Below, piece after piece: positions 25,618 through 33,079 of a DNA stretch of 64,000 nt. This DNA comes from JANQMY01 sp965228775 (GTDB lineage Bacteria; Pseudomonadota; Alphaproteobacteria; JANQMY01), in NCBI GenBank assembly GCA_965228775.1, contig OZ245840.1, forward strand, positions 3,782,001-3,846,000, written 5' to 3'. The number at the start of each line of letters is the position of its first letter. Position 1 is the stretch's first letter. The notes under the pieces were generated by a model that saw nothing but the letters and a program-made list of their open reading frames with translations, was not told the origin of the DNA and made no database searches. The translations under genes and the position numbers were made by a program.

Positions 25618-26547
25618 CTAGGCGGCTGCTTGGCTTTGCTCCGTGTCTATTTCGACGGCGCCCCCAAGGCTTGTCCAACGCACGATAGAGAGGCTGCCTT
25701 CTTTATCTTCCACAAGCGCCGTGCAACTTTCAACCCAATCGCCGTCATTGCAATACAGGATGTCTTCAATGGGGCGAATTTCCGCATGGTGAATATGTCC
25801 GCAGATGACGCCGTCTACTTTTCGTGCGCGGGCTTCGCGCGCCAAGGCGGTTTCGTAGTTGCCGATATATTCGACCGCGTTTTTCACCTTGTGTTTCAGA
25901 TAGGCGGACAAAGACCAATAGGGCAGTCCGAATTTGCGCCGAACCACATTGACACCGTCGCTTACCACCATGGCGGAGGCATAGGCCCAGTCGCCCAACA
26001 CAGCGAGCCATTTGGCATATTTGACCACACCGTCGAAATGATCGCCGTGTAGCACCAAGAAACGTCTGCCATCGGCGGTTTCGAAGATGTCTTCCATACG
26101 CATGTCGATATCACCGAAGCTTAGATCGGTGTATTCGCGTAGCGCTTCATCGTGGTTGCCCGGAATGTAAACAACCTTCGTTCCTTTGCGGGCTTTCTTT
26201 AAGATTTCCTGGACCACATCATTATGGGATTGGGGCCAGTACCACGACCGCTGCAATCGCCAGCCATCAATGATGTCACCGACCAAATAGAGTGTTTTGC
26301 AATTGTTGTGGCGGAGGAAATCGGTCAACAGCTCTGCTTTGCAGCCGCGTGTTCCCAAGTGTGTATCGGATATAAAAATGGTGCGGTGATCGATCATCGG
26401 CCGGCTTGGATCGGCTTTTGGCTCGTCATTTCCCTTAGAGCCCCGCTTCAGGCGCCCTAATGTTGCGTTCTTCAGCTTGTCAGCGACAGGATTGCCCGTT
26501 CCGATCGCGGAGCGGAATTTCTGTTTGGACGTTTCAAAAAGGGCCAT
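25618..26547 (-). CDS. plcP: PlcP-like phospholipase C (metallophosphoesterase, UDP-2,3-diacylglucosamine-hydrolase fold)
   Basis: 309 residues. Calcineurin-fold metal motifs are complete: FISDTHLGTRGCKAELL (DxH), YLVGDIIDGWRL (GDxxD), VYIPGNHDEALREY (GNHD), FLVLHGDHFDGVVKYAKWLA and VICGHIHHAEIR (GHxH). The RTIFISDTHLGTRGC and SWYWPQSHNDVVQ stretches match PlcP of rhizobia rather than true LpxH. An N-terminal basic extension of about 50 residues is longer than usual; MIDHRTIFIS (26397) is an alternative start. PlcP releases diacylglycerol from phospholipids under phosphate limitation, feeding the glycosyltransferase downstream. I found no clear Pho box in the upstream 150 bp. Confidence 0.82.
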   Translation of the reverse strand: MALFETSKQKFRSAIGTGNPVADKLKNATLGRLKRGSKGNDEPKADPSRPMIDHRTIFISDTHLGTRGCKAELLTDFLRHNNCKTLYLVGDIIDGWRLQRSWYWPQSHNDVVQEILKKARKGTKVVYIPGNHDEALREYTDLSFGDIDMRMEDIFETADGRRFLVLHGDHFDGVVKYAKWLAVLGDWAYASAMVVSDGVNVVRRKFGLPYWSLSAYLKHKVKNAVEYIGNYETALAREARARKVDGVICGHIHHAEIRPIEDILYCNDGDWVESCTALVEDKEGSLSIVRWTSLGGAVEIDTEQSQAAA

Positions 26548-26798
26548 AGGCTCGCCAATTTCTACGTATAAGCGATTTATGCGTGGTCGAAAGCAACACT
26601 CCTGGACCCAGCCAGATGGCGTGTCCCCCCAAAGATCCGCCGGACTATCATCAAAATTGGTGTCGTTTTTATGATTCTCGCCGTGCTTTTTATCTTTATA
26701 CGCGTAAACCTACCAAAACTGCCAATCTGTTGCATACGGACTTGCGGCAATAGGGTCAATACTTCGTGTTCTGCGCGAACGAAAGCCCAATATATGGC

Positions 26799-27752
26799 CT
26801 ATTGCCCCAACTGATTCGCTGCCTGTGTGGCTAAAGCCACATTCCGGGGCAGAAGGACAAACCCTTCGCGCGCGGTGGCAACGGCGCGCTGAGGCGTGCT
26901 TTTGGCTTTTTCCCACGGCTCTATCGCCACCAGGACCTGTGCATGAGGTCTGTGTGCTTTGAACCGCAGGTTCTCCGGCTTCGGAGCGCGGAGCATGTCG
27001 CGCCAAGAGGGAGCTGTCCCCGCAACCTCCGCCTTACCCAAAGTCCAAGGCCTTCGGTCCGTTCGCGGGGCAAAAAGCGCCACTGCCGGTTTGGGCGATC
27101 TTGGGCCCGGAAAAACCTGTTCGTCCTGATCGTCGTTCGGTGCAAGAACAGAGGTGCCGCTGGCGATGCGTTGCCGTTCATGGCGGCGGCGTAACTGATC
27201 CCATGTCGCCAAGACCTTTCGGCGATAGCGCACATTTACCGCTTTGTTTCCTGAATGGTAATGCTGGATGGCCGCAGGCCAGCCATTGTGCCGATTTTTG
27301 AGCTTTTTCAGGTATGCCACGGCGTAAGCAAGGTTGGCGGCCGGGTCTAATGCTTCCTCGACGCTTGTAAACGCATGAGGGTGGTAGCGCAGGTTCACCT
27401 GCATGCAGCCAACATCAATGACGTTGATGCCGCGCGCCATGAGGGCCCGGACCGCCTTGACCGCGTCTGCTTTCGAATTGAAGCGAAGGCTTCTTCCGTC
27501 GGCATGCAGGGTCCATGGCCAGGACATGATGCGGCGGCCATTGGGACCGCGGCGGCCCGTCTCTGTGTGCGTGACCGCTGTGAGGAGCAGTTTCGGAATG
27601 TTTTCCTGTATTTCGAGCCGGCGGGCTTCGTCGGCGCAAACATGCCAATCATAGGAAGACGGACCAGGCCTTTCATTGGCAGAGGCCGGGTTGGTTCCCA
27701 ATAGGAGGGCGGTGGTGAGACCGGTAAGGCTGATCTTCCAAAAATCGTGCAT
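26799..27752 (-). CDS. transglycosylase SLT-domain protein
   Basis: 317 residues from MHDFWKISL (27752); a frame nine codons longer exists. A signal peptide (ISLTGLTTALLLGTNPASA) leads to the lytic transglycosylase core: IPKLLLTAVTHTETGRRGPNGR with the catalytic Glu in HTETGR, then INVIDVGCMQVNLRYHPHAFTSVEEALDP and QHYHSGNKAVNVRYRRKVL. It cuts peptidoglycan glycan strands in the periplasm. The Pro/Arg-rich C-terminal 130 residues are disordered-looking and basic. The shape recalls SLT proteins near envelope or secretion machinery, but no such genes are nearby. Confidence 0.84.
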   Translation of the reverse strand: MHDFWKISLTGLTTALLLGTNPASANERPGPSSYDWHVCADEARRLEIQENIPKLLLTAVTHTETGRRGPNGRRIMSWPWTLHADGRSLRFNSKADAVKAVRALMARGINVIDVGCMQVNLRYHPHAFTSVEEALDPAANLAYAVAYLKKLKNRHNGWPAAIQHYHSGNKAVNVRYRRKVLATWDQLRRRHERQRIASGTSVLAPNDDQDEQVFPGPRSPKPAVALFAPRTDRRPWTLGKAEVAGTAPSWRDMLRAPKPENLRFKAHRPHAQVLVAIEPWEKAKSTPQRAVATAREGFVLLPRNVALATQAANQLGQ

Positions 27753-27987
27753 GTCGATTTGCCGCAGAATGGCCCGCAAAAGAAGCAGCGATCTGTTCCC
27801 ATTGGATGCGAACGCCCCGTGCCCCGAAAGATTACGGCCAATTTTCCCGGGATTTCGTTAAGGAAGGCTTGCGCCTGCGTTTTGATCTGCACTGCACAAT
27901 AATCAAGCATGCTGCCCAATTTCGCGGAAATCGGCGGCGAAACGTCGCATAAGTGACACATTGTCTCGAGAATTAGGAAAAAAGAAG

Positions 27988-28016
27988 TTGATTTATGTGC
28001 GGCGCAGTGCGATAGT
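27988..28016 (+). promoter_or_regulatory. Promoter of the small RNA at 28023
   Basis: TTGATT (27988-27993), 17-bp spacer, GATAGT (28011-28016). Spacing is optimal for a sigma-70 promoter, and transcription would start near 28023, just ahead of the first hairpin of the candidate small RNA. No protein gene on this strand follows it. Confidence 0.6.
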
Positions 28017-28022
28017 TTTTGC

Positions 28023-28121
28023 ACCGCGTCATTGTCCATTTGGACATGACGTTGGGCCCTTCCTGGGCGTTTCCTCCCTAGACTTGGGCTGCTTCCACAT
28101 TGTGGTCGCAGCCCTTTTTTC
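28023..28121 (+). ncRNA. small RNA, alpha-r8/suhB (MmgR)-like candidate
   Basis: About 99 nt, bounded by a promoter upstream and a terminator. Hairpin 1 is GTCATTGTCC - ATTT - GGACATGAC (28028-28050). A single-stranded stretch with TTTCCTCCCT (CCUCC, anti-Shine-Dalgarno) follows. The 3' hairpin GGGCTGC...GCAGCCC (28086-28114) has an inner CCAC/GTGG and ends in TTTTTT (28115-28120). The order TTTCCTCCCTAGACTTGGGC then GC-rich terminator is the pattern I know from the alphaproteobacterial suhB/alpha-r8 family, which includes the polyhydroxybutyrate-linked MmgR of Sinorhizobium. CCUCC suggests it blocks translation of target mRNAs. Family assignment is by memory of the motif. Confidence 0.68.
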
Positions 28122-28142
28122 TTTTCGGGAATGATTGGAAGT

Positions 28143-29087
28143 CTAGACCGGCGGTTTCAGATACCGGTGGTCAATCTGAGCCAAGGCGGCCACCAGCTCT
28201 GTCATGTGCCGCTTGACCGTGGCCAACCCTACCGACCGCTCCACCTTTGCCTCATCCATATAGAGGCTCCGGTTCAGTTCAATTTGAAGGGCGTGGCGGC
28301 CATGAGCCGGCCGGCCATATTGCTCGGTGTTAAAGCCACCCGCATAAGGGTTGTTGCGGGCAACCTTATAGCCCAGTCCTCGAAGTGTCTGCTCTGCCGT
28401 ATGCATGAGGATGGGCGCGCAAGCAGTGCCGTAACGGTCGCCAAGGACAATTTCCGGACGGTCCGCCCCGGCATCCTGGTCCAACAGGCCGCCAATGGAC
28501 GGCATGGAGTGGCAATCGATCAAAATTGCGCAGTGATGGCGTTCATAGGCCTGTCGCAGCAAAGCCGATAGGCGGCTGTGGTAGGGTTTGTACAGGGTCT
28601 CGATCCGTCGGCTGGCATCCTCGTATGACAATTTTTGCCGATAGATTTCGGAGCCGTCGCCAACAATTTTCGCAATGGTGCCAAGTCCGCCGGATACCCG
28701 CAGACTGGTGGTATTGACGTGAGCGGGGAGCGCCCCGTCGAACATGGTTGGGTCTAATTCGAAGGGCTCCCGGTTGACGTCCAGATAGGCTCTCGGGAAA
28801 TGGGCGCGCAGCAATGGCGCGCCAAGAGAGACGGCCCCATCAAACAATTCATCAACAAAACTGTCTTCTGACCGCCTGATCGACAGCGCGTCCAGGGCAG
28901 AAGCCGCTAAAAACTCCGCCGGATAATTCCGTCCGCTGTGGGGAGAATTTAGGACCAGCGGTAAAGTCACGTCATCGGGCGTGATCACATCGAAAGGGTG
29001 TTCGAAGACGTCGCCGCCTGTTTCAACGACGGTTTCCTGGTCGCATGGCGGTGGATTTTGCTGAATTTGCGTGTCGATTAAAGTCAT
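28143..29087 (-). CDS. N-formylglutamate amidohydrolase
   Basis: 314 residues from the ATG at 29087 (a TTG frame reaches 29150). The family core is present: LVLNSPHSGRNYPAEFL (metal-binding HSG), IRRSEDSFVDELFDGA (SEDxxVDEL), FPRAYLDVNREPFELDP, and later CAILIDCHSMPS (DCHS) and DRYGTACAPILMHTAEQTLR. It hydrolyses N-formyl-L-glutamate to formate and glutamate, as HutG does, or a related N-acyl amide. It is transcribed leftward toward the small-RNA gene and back to back with cpdR; no other hut genes are here, so a formyl-peptide role is possible. Confidence 0.9.
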   Translation of the reverse strand: MTLIDTQIQQNPPPCDQETVVETGGDVFEHPFDVITPDDVTLPLVLNSPHSGRNYPAEFLAASALDALSIRRSEDSFVDELFDGAVSLGAPLLRAHFPRAYLDVNREPFELDPTMFDGALPAHVNTTSLRVSGGLGTIAKIVGDGSEIYRQKLSYEDASRRIETLYKPYHSRLSALLRQAYERHHCAILIDCHSMPSIGGLLDQDAGADRPEIVLGDRYGTACAPILMHTAEQTLRGLGYKVARNNPYAGGFNTEQYGRPAHGRHALQIELNRSLYMDEAKVERSVGLATVKRHMTELVAALAQIDHRYLKPPV

Positions 29088-29178
29088 TGGCAGCAGTGGA
29101 CCATTGGCGGCAGCCGGGATCAAGAGCCGGACATGAACTTTGCTTGCCAAAGCTTACCCGGTGCATTCTTTATTATGC

Positions 29179-29193
29179 TTAAACTGTGTTTAA
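29179..29193. promoter_or_regulatory. CtrA-type site upstream of cpdR
   Basis: TTAA - ACTGTGT - TTAA: both half sites exact with the required 7-bp spacing of the CtrA consensus TTAA-N7-TTAA. It lies 93 bp before the cpdR start in the divergent region with the N-formylglutamate amidohydrolase gene. Confidence 0.68.
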
Positions 29194-29285
29194 CCCTTTC
29201 CTTGTTCAATAATAGGCGCAAAACGGAGTGATTCTCCGCGTTTGCGTTAGAAAAGTATTGCTCTGGGGGAAATGGGGACATCCCA

Positions 29286-29645
29286 ATGGCCAAAATATTA
29301 CTTGCCGAAGACGATGAATCCATGCGCCGTTTTCTGGCGGCAGCTTTGGAAAAAGCCGGGCACAAGGTGGATTCATATGGTCAGGGGGACCATGCGCTCG
29401 AAAAGCTGGAAGCCGACTATTTCGACTTGTTGTTGACGGACATTGTGATGCCGGTGATGGACGGTATCGAATTGGCCCGCCGGGCGGCACAGCTCGATCC
29501 GAAGCTCAAAATCATGTTCATTACAGGATTTGCGGCGGTGGCCCTAAACCCCAACTCCGAAGCACCGAAGTCTGCCAAGGTTCTGTCCAAGCCCTTCCAT
29601 CTTCGGGATTTAGTGGACGAAGTCGACCGCATCATGGCGGCGTAA
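29286..29645 (+). CDS. cpdR: CpdR single-domain response regulator
   Basis: 119 residues, a bare receiver domain. The acidic pocket is LAEDDES, the phosphorylated Asp is in LLLTDIVMPVMDGIELARRA (about residue 51), the switch Thr in IMFITGFAAVALN and the Lys in VLSKPFHLRDLVDEVD. ALNPNSEAPKSAKVLSKPFHLRDLV is nearly diagnostic of CpdR, the adaptor that, when unphosphorylated, directs ClpXP to the cell pole and to CtrA and other substrates. Phosphorylation by the CckA-ChpT pathway turns it off. The upstream CtrA-type site suggests feedback. Confidence 0.93.
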   Translation: MAKILLAEDDESMRRFLAAALEKAGHKVDSYGQGDHALEKLEADYFDLLLTDIVMPVMDGIELARRAAQLDPKLKIMFITGFAAVALNPNSEAPKSAKVLSKPFHLRDLVDEVDRIMAA

Positions 29646-29746
29646 CATCCGCTTGTTTCAACCGACTGGAGGCTTGCGGGGCGCATCTGAACCCGCTATA
29701 TCGTCCCTCCTTTCGTGACGCTGATCTGCCAAGCGTCAAATGGTGC

Positions 29747-29821
<75 letters not shown>

Positions 29822-29894
29822 TTTTCTTCATTTTCGAAACTCAGCCATAGATCCAGGTCACGGACAGCCATGCGGATTGTGGGGAGGCAAAGCT

Positions 29895-30719
29895 TTAGTC
29901 TTCCCAATTCTTGTCAATCAGAACGGCTTCCTGTTGCGCGCCGAAGGCGTCCCCGGCCATTCGTTTATTCAAGAACACGTCAATCGTGGACTGTGCCTCT
30001 GCTGACGCCGGCCGGAATGTGTTTTGTCCGCTATGCATCGGAGGCGTCTTAACGGCAAGCTCGATGGCCCAGCTGTCCGTTCCGCGGCAGGCGACAAAAA
30101 CCACGCTTTCCGCTTCTTTGTGCAATGCCGCTTCCCGGCAATATTCTCCGTCAACGGATTGAAAGGTAAGAATAGGCTCGATCTCGCCACCGCCGGAGAG
30201 GCTCACCAGCTCCGAGCTTGGGGCTGTTTCCAAGGCCACGGAGATGGCGTTGTGTTTTGGCAGCTCGCCCGCAATCTGTACACCATGGCTGTTTGTGCCC
30301 GGTTCGGAAAAAGGCTGCAATGTTCCAATACTAATGCCCACAATCAAAGCTATCGACGCGGCAATGGCGGATGGCCAGAATTTGTCCGTACCCGTAAATT
30401 GTGGGCCGGGGAATGCCACTACTTTGTCATCATTCCTTGCGGTTCGAGCGTTGCCCGGTTTTGCCTGTGTTTCCGTGTCATCTGAAACATGATCCCGCAC
30501 AAGGTCGATCAGGTTTTGGGGAACGGGGTCGCGAGAAATGTCCTCATACGTTTCACGCACGGCGTCGTTGGCGCGTCTCAGCCGTGAGAGGCGGGCCTCC
30601 AGAACTTTGTCTGTGAGAAGCGCCTCTTTGATCATTGCCATGTCGGCATCCGGCAGCTCGCGGTCCAAAAACGCAGACAGCATTTCATCTGTAACGATTG
30701 TGTTTTTGTCTTTATCCAC
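29895..30719 (-). CDS. anti-sigma factor (transmembrane)
   Basis: 274 residues. The N-terminal domain begins TDEMLSAFLDRELPDADMAMIKEALLTDKVLEARLSRLRRANDAV, the helical anti-sigma pattern of RseA/ChrR-like proteins; no zinc-binding HxxxCxxC is seen. A membrane helix (FWPSAIAASIALIVGISIGTL, about residues 110-130) divides it from a periplasmic domain of about 140 residues containing four Cys. It should hold the adjacent ECF sigma factor (encoded 73 bp upstream) at the membrane until a periplasmic signal arrives. There is no RseP-type protease site that I can recognise. Confidence 0.83.
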   Translation of the reverse strand: MDKDKNTIVTDEMLSAFLDRELPDADMAMIKEALLTDKVLEARLSRLRRANDAVRETYEDISRDPVPQNLIDLVRDHVSDDTETQAKPGNARTARNDDKVVAFPGPQFTGTDKFWPSAIAASIALIVGISIGTLQPFSEPGTNSHGVQIAGELPKHNAISVALETAPSSELVSLSGGGEIEPILTFQSVDGEYCREAALHKEAESVVFVACRGTDSWAIELAVKTPPMHSGQNTFRPASAEAQSTIDVFLNKRMAGDAFGAQQEAVLIDKNWED

Positions 30720-30792
30720 GCAGAAGAACCTTCTCTTGACAAAGAACGATTGTCACAATGGATTTATCTTTGCACTTCATTCGTATGGTTCC

Positions 30793-31296
30793 TTAAGCGA
30801 CACTTTGCGGTGCGCCCAATAAATCAGCGAGTGCAAGGCGCGCACGCGAAAGCCGGCTCATGACAGTGCCAATGGGAATGTTTAGAATGCTTGCTGCTTC
30901 CTTGTATGAATACCCTTCGATGGCAACGAGAGAGATCACAGCCCGCTGTTCGTCGGGCAATGCGGCCATGCAATCGTTTACCCGATCGAACATGAGACGG
31001 TTCATCACCACACGCTCTCCATCGGTCGCCGCTGCATCGGGCGTATCCTCCAGATTGGATGCGGTCCGTACCTTCCGGGCCCTGATTTCATCGATCCAGA
31101 TATTTTTGCACACACGGAACATCCACTTGCTCAGGTCAACATCGTCAGGCGCGCGTTTCTCCAGCAGCCGGCGAATGGTCGCCTGCGCCAGGTCGTCGGC
31201 GTCATGTGTGGCGCCCGTAAGAGACACGCAGAACCTTCGTAACCGTGGTAGGAGCTCAATGAGTTCCTCTGCGAATTCCCCCCGATTTTGCGCCAT
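30793..31296 (-). CDS. ECF sigma factor (RpoE-like)
   Basis: 167 residues, the size of a two-domain ECF sigma factor. Region 2 has GATHDADDLAQATIRRLLEKR and WMFRVCKNIWIDEIRAR; region 4 has LPDEQRAVISLVAIEGYSYKEAASILNIPIGTVMSRLSRARLALADLL. It sits upstream of its anti-sigma gene on the same strand and opposite the acidic-repeat protease. Its own promoter (31306-31332) has the same -35 and -10 elements as the protease promoter, which points to autoregulation. The predicted transcript start is only about 3 bases before the ATG. Confidence 0.92.
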   Translation of the reverse strand: MAQNRGEFAEELIELLPRLRRFCVSLTGATHDADDLAQATIRRLLEKRAPDDVDLSKWMFRVCKNIWIDEIRARKVRTASNLEDTPDAAATDGERVVMNRLMFDRVNDCMAALPDEQRAVISLVAIEGYSYKEAASILNIPIGTVMSRLSRARLALADLLGAPQSVA

Positions 31297-31305
31297 ATAT
31301 ACACC

Positions 31306-31332
31306 TAACGTTCAGGCACATTGTCTTATTCC
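31306..31332 (-). promoter_or_regulatory. ECF-type promoter of the sigma factor gene
   Basis: Minus strand: GGAATAA (-35) and GAACGTTA (-10), 17 bases between GGAAT and CGTT. The same elements occur in the opposite promoter at 31352-31378, so both are probably read by the ECF sigma factor itself. The -10 lies 10 bases before the ATG. Confidence 0.72.
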
Positions 31333-31351
31333 GTTGGTATATGAAGAAGCC

Positions 31352-31378
31352 GGAATAAAGTACCGTGTAGAACGTCTA
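31352..31378 (+). promoter_or_regulatory. ECF-type promoter of the acidic-repeat protease
   Basis: Plus strand: GGAATAA (31352-31358) and GAACGTCTA (31370-31378), 16 bases between GGAAT and CGTC. It mirrors the sigma-factor promoter. Transcription from about 31384 gives a 48-base leader ending in the GGACGGGG ribosome site of the protease. Confidence 0.7.
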
Positions 31379-31431
31379 CTATCCAAGAAACAGATTAAAT
31401 TTCAACTAGTTATCGGAAAGGACGGGGCAGC

Positions 31432-33039
31432 TTGAACAACGCGTTATTAACCAGCAGGAAAGGGGCAATTTGGTTTTTTGCCGCCTTCTTTTTGGTCGCC
31501 TTCGCGTTGGGCTTGCCAAGCAGTGTGATGTTGTCCGTAGCACCTGCTTATGCCCAGGACGATCCGGAGGATGATCTGGATGACGACATCGATGATGATA
31601 TTGAACAGGACGTCGAAGACGACATCGAGAGCGATATCGAAAGCGATATTGAAAATGACATCGAAAGCGACATCGAAAGTGACATTGAGAGCGATATTGA
31701 AAGCGATATAGAGGACGACATCGAGAGTGAAATCGAGTCCAGCATCGAAGACGATATTGAGGACGATGTGGAAAGCGACGTCGAAGATGAAATAGAGTCC
31801 GATATTGAAGATGAGGTGGAAGACGACGCGCTTGAGGATCTTGATGACGACCTTGGGGAAGAAATAGAGGACGACGCGGAAGATTTCTTTGACGATGAGG
31901 AGACATCTGAAGCCGAAACCGGACTTGGTGCTGCCGAGGCTCTCGCCGAAGAGCTGTTTGACGTGGAACGCGACGACAGCGACCAAGAAATTCGAGCGGA
32001 TGAACGCGTGTTACTGTTGGAACCAGACGTTCTGCAGATCTTGAATACGCGTGGCTATCAGACAATTGAGCAAAACCCGCTGGAAGGGTTGGGATTGGTG
32101 CTCGTCAGGATCGAAGCGCCGGATAATCTGGATTTGGAGCAAGAACTGGCCGCCTTAAAGGGCGCAGACCCGTCCGCTGAGATTGATTTCAACCATCTTT
32201 ACCGCGCTCAAACAAGTTCGGCCTTAGCTCAGGATGGATATATGCCAGGGGCATTTGCGGCGGACAATGTTGCCTGGAAAAGTGAGCGCATGGCGTCGCG
32301 TAAGAAGATTGGTCTCATTGACACCATGGTTGACACTCAACACGAAGCGTTGCGTGAAAGCCGCATTAAGGTGAAAGACTTTGTGAACGTTGTGGGTGAG
32401 AGGCCAAGGGCTCATGGCACATCGGTCGCTTCAATTCTTGTCGGCCGGGGTGCGGCCTATCAGGGGATCATGCCCAATGCTTCGCTGGGAGCTGCGTCTG
32501 TTTTCGTCTCTCACCCAAGTGCCGGAGAAACCGCGTCCACCGACAGCCTTGTTCGGGCGATCAATTGGATGGTGTCGAACAAGGTGCAGGTGGTCAATAT
32601 GAGTTTGGCCGGGCCGGAAAACCGTGTTCTAGGCGTGGCGGTCGCGCGCGCGGCGCAGAAAGGCGTTCTCTTCGTAGCGGCCGCGGGAAATGACGGGCCG
32701 AATGCGGTTCCCCGATATCCGGCAGCGTATGATCAGGTTGTTGCCGTGACCGCCGTCGACTTGCGAAACCGTGTCTATCGGCTTGCGGGGAGGGGCAAAC
32801 ACATCGACTTTGCCGCCCCCGGTGTTGATATTGTTTCAGCTGATAGTAACGGGTCTTTATCGCGCGATTCGGGGACGTCCATGGCCGCCCCGTTCGCATC
32901 CGCCGTTATCCATGTGCACTGTGTTCAGACAAAATGTTCCTCCGCCCGGCAGGTCGTTGATGGTCTTAAGCAGAACTCAATCGATCTTGGCCCGCCCGGC
33001 TTCGATACGACATATGGGTACGGACTAATCCAGCCGTGA
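31432..33039 (+). CDS. secreted S8 (subtilisin-like) protease with acidic tetrapeptide-repeat region
   Basis: 535 residues starting at a TTG with GGACGGGG upstream. Signal peptide: residues 1-41 (GAIWFFAAFFLVAFALGLPS, then ends AYA). Residues 43-158 are Asp/Glu-rich with a hydrophobic residue at every fourth position from 49 to 153 (27 in a row, mostly Ile: DDIESDIESDIEND and so on). Residues about 178-250 resemble an I9-type pro-domain. The catalytic domain has Asp297 (LIDTMVD), His328 (AHGTS), Asn420 (AAGNDGP) and Ser483 (GTSMAAP), so the protease should be active outside the inner membrane. It is divergent from the ECF sigma gene and convergent with an outer-membrane barrel gene. The acidic insertion between signal peptide and pro-domain is not usual for subtilases. 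Confidence 0.88.
   Translation: MNNALLTSRKGAIWFFAAFFLVAFALGLPSSVMLSVAPAYAQDDPEDDLDDDIDDDIEQDVEDDIESDIESDIENDIESDIESDIESDIESDIEDDIESEIESSIEDDIEDDVESDVEDEIESDIEDEVEDDALEDLDDDLGEEIEDDAEDFFDDEETSEAETGLGAAEALAEELFDVERDDSDQEIRADERVLLLEPDVLQILNTRGYQTIEQNPLEGLGLVLVRIEAPDNLDLEQELAALKGADPSAEIDFNHLYRAQTSSALAQDGYMPGAFAADNVAWKSERMASRKKIGLIDTMVDTQHEALRESRIKVKDFVNVVGERPRAHGTSVASILVGRGAAYQGIMPNASLGAASVFVSHPSAGETASTDSLVRAINWMVSNKVQVVNMSLAGPENRVLGVAVARAAQKGVLFVAAAGNDGPNAVPRYPAAYDQVVAVTAVDLRNRVYRLAGRGKHIDFAAPGVDIVSADSNGSLSRDSGTSMAAPFASAVIHVHCVQTKCSSARQVVDGLKQNSIDLGPPGFDTTYGYGLIQP
31558..31905 (+). repeat. Coding tandem repeat, acidic tetrapeptide units in the protease
   Basis: A 12-base period encodes units such as DIES, DIEN, DIED. 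Third-codon bases vary between copies (gatatc/gatatt/gacatc), so the array has been kept at protein level for a long time and is not a fresh duplication. Confidence 0.88.
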
Positions 33040-33048
33040 CACCGGTCA

Positions 33049-33079
33049 AGCCCCTGAATTCTTGCTCTTCTTAGGGGCT
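33049..33079. terminator. Hairpin between convergent protease and barrel genes
   Basis: AGCCCCT (33049-33055) pairs with AGGGGCT (33073-33079) across a 17-nt T/C-rich loop; a second AGCCCCT at 33087-33093 offers an alternative partner. The location suggests a bidirectional terminator, but there is no clean T-tract. Confidence 0.4.

Noticed and set aside
26548..26798. Pho box upstream of plcP
   Set aside because: No tandem CTGTCAT-like 7-mers at 11-bp spacing on either strand.
31447..31986. Minus-strand frames opposite the protease repeat
   Set aside because: Antisense shadows of the 12-base repeat; the plus frame carries an intact protease with all catalytic residues.
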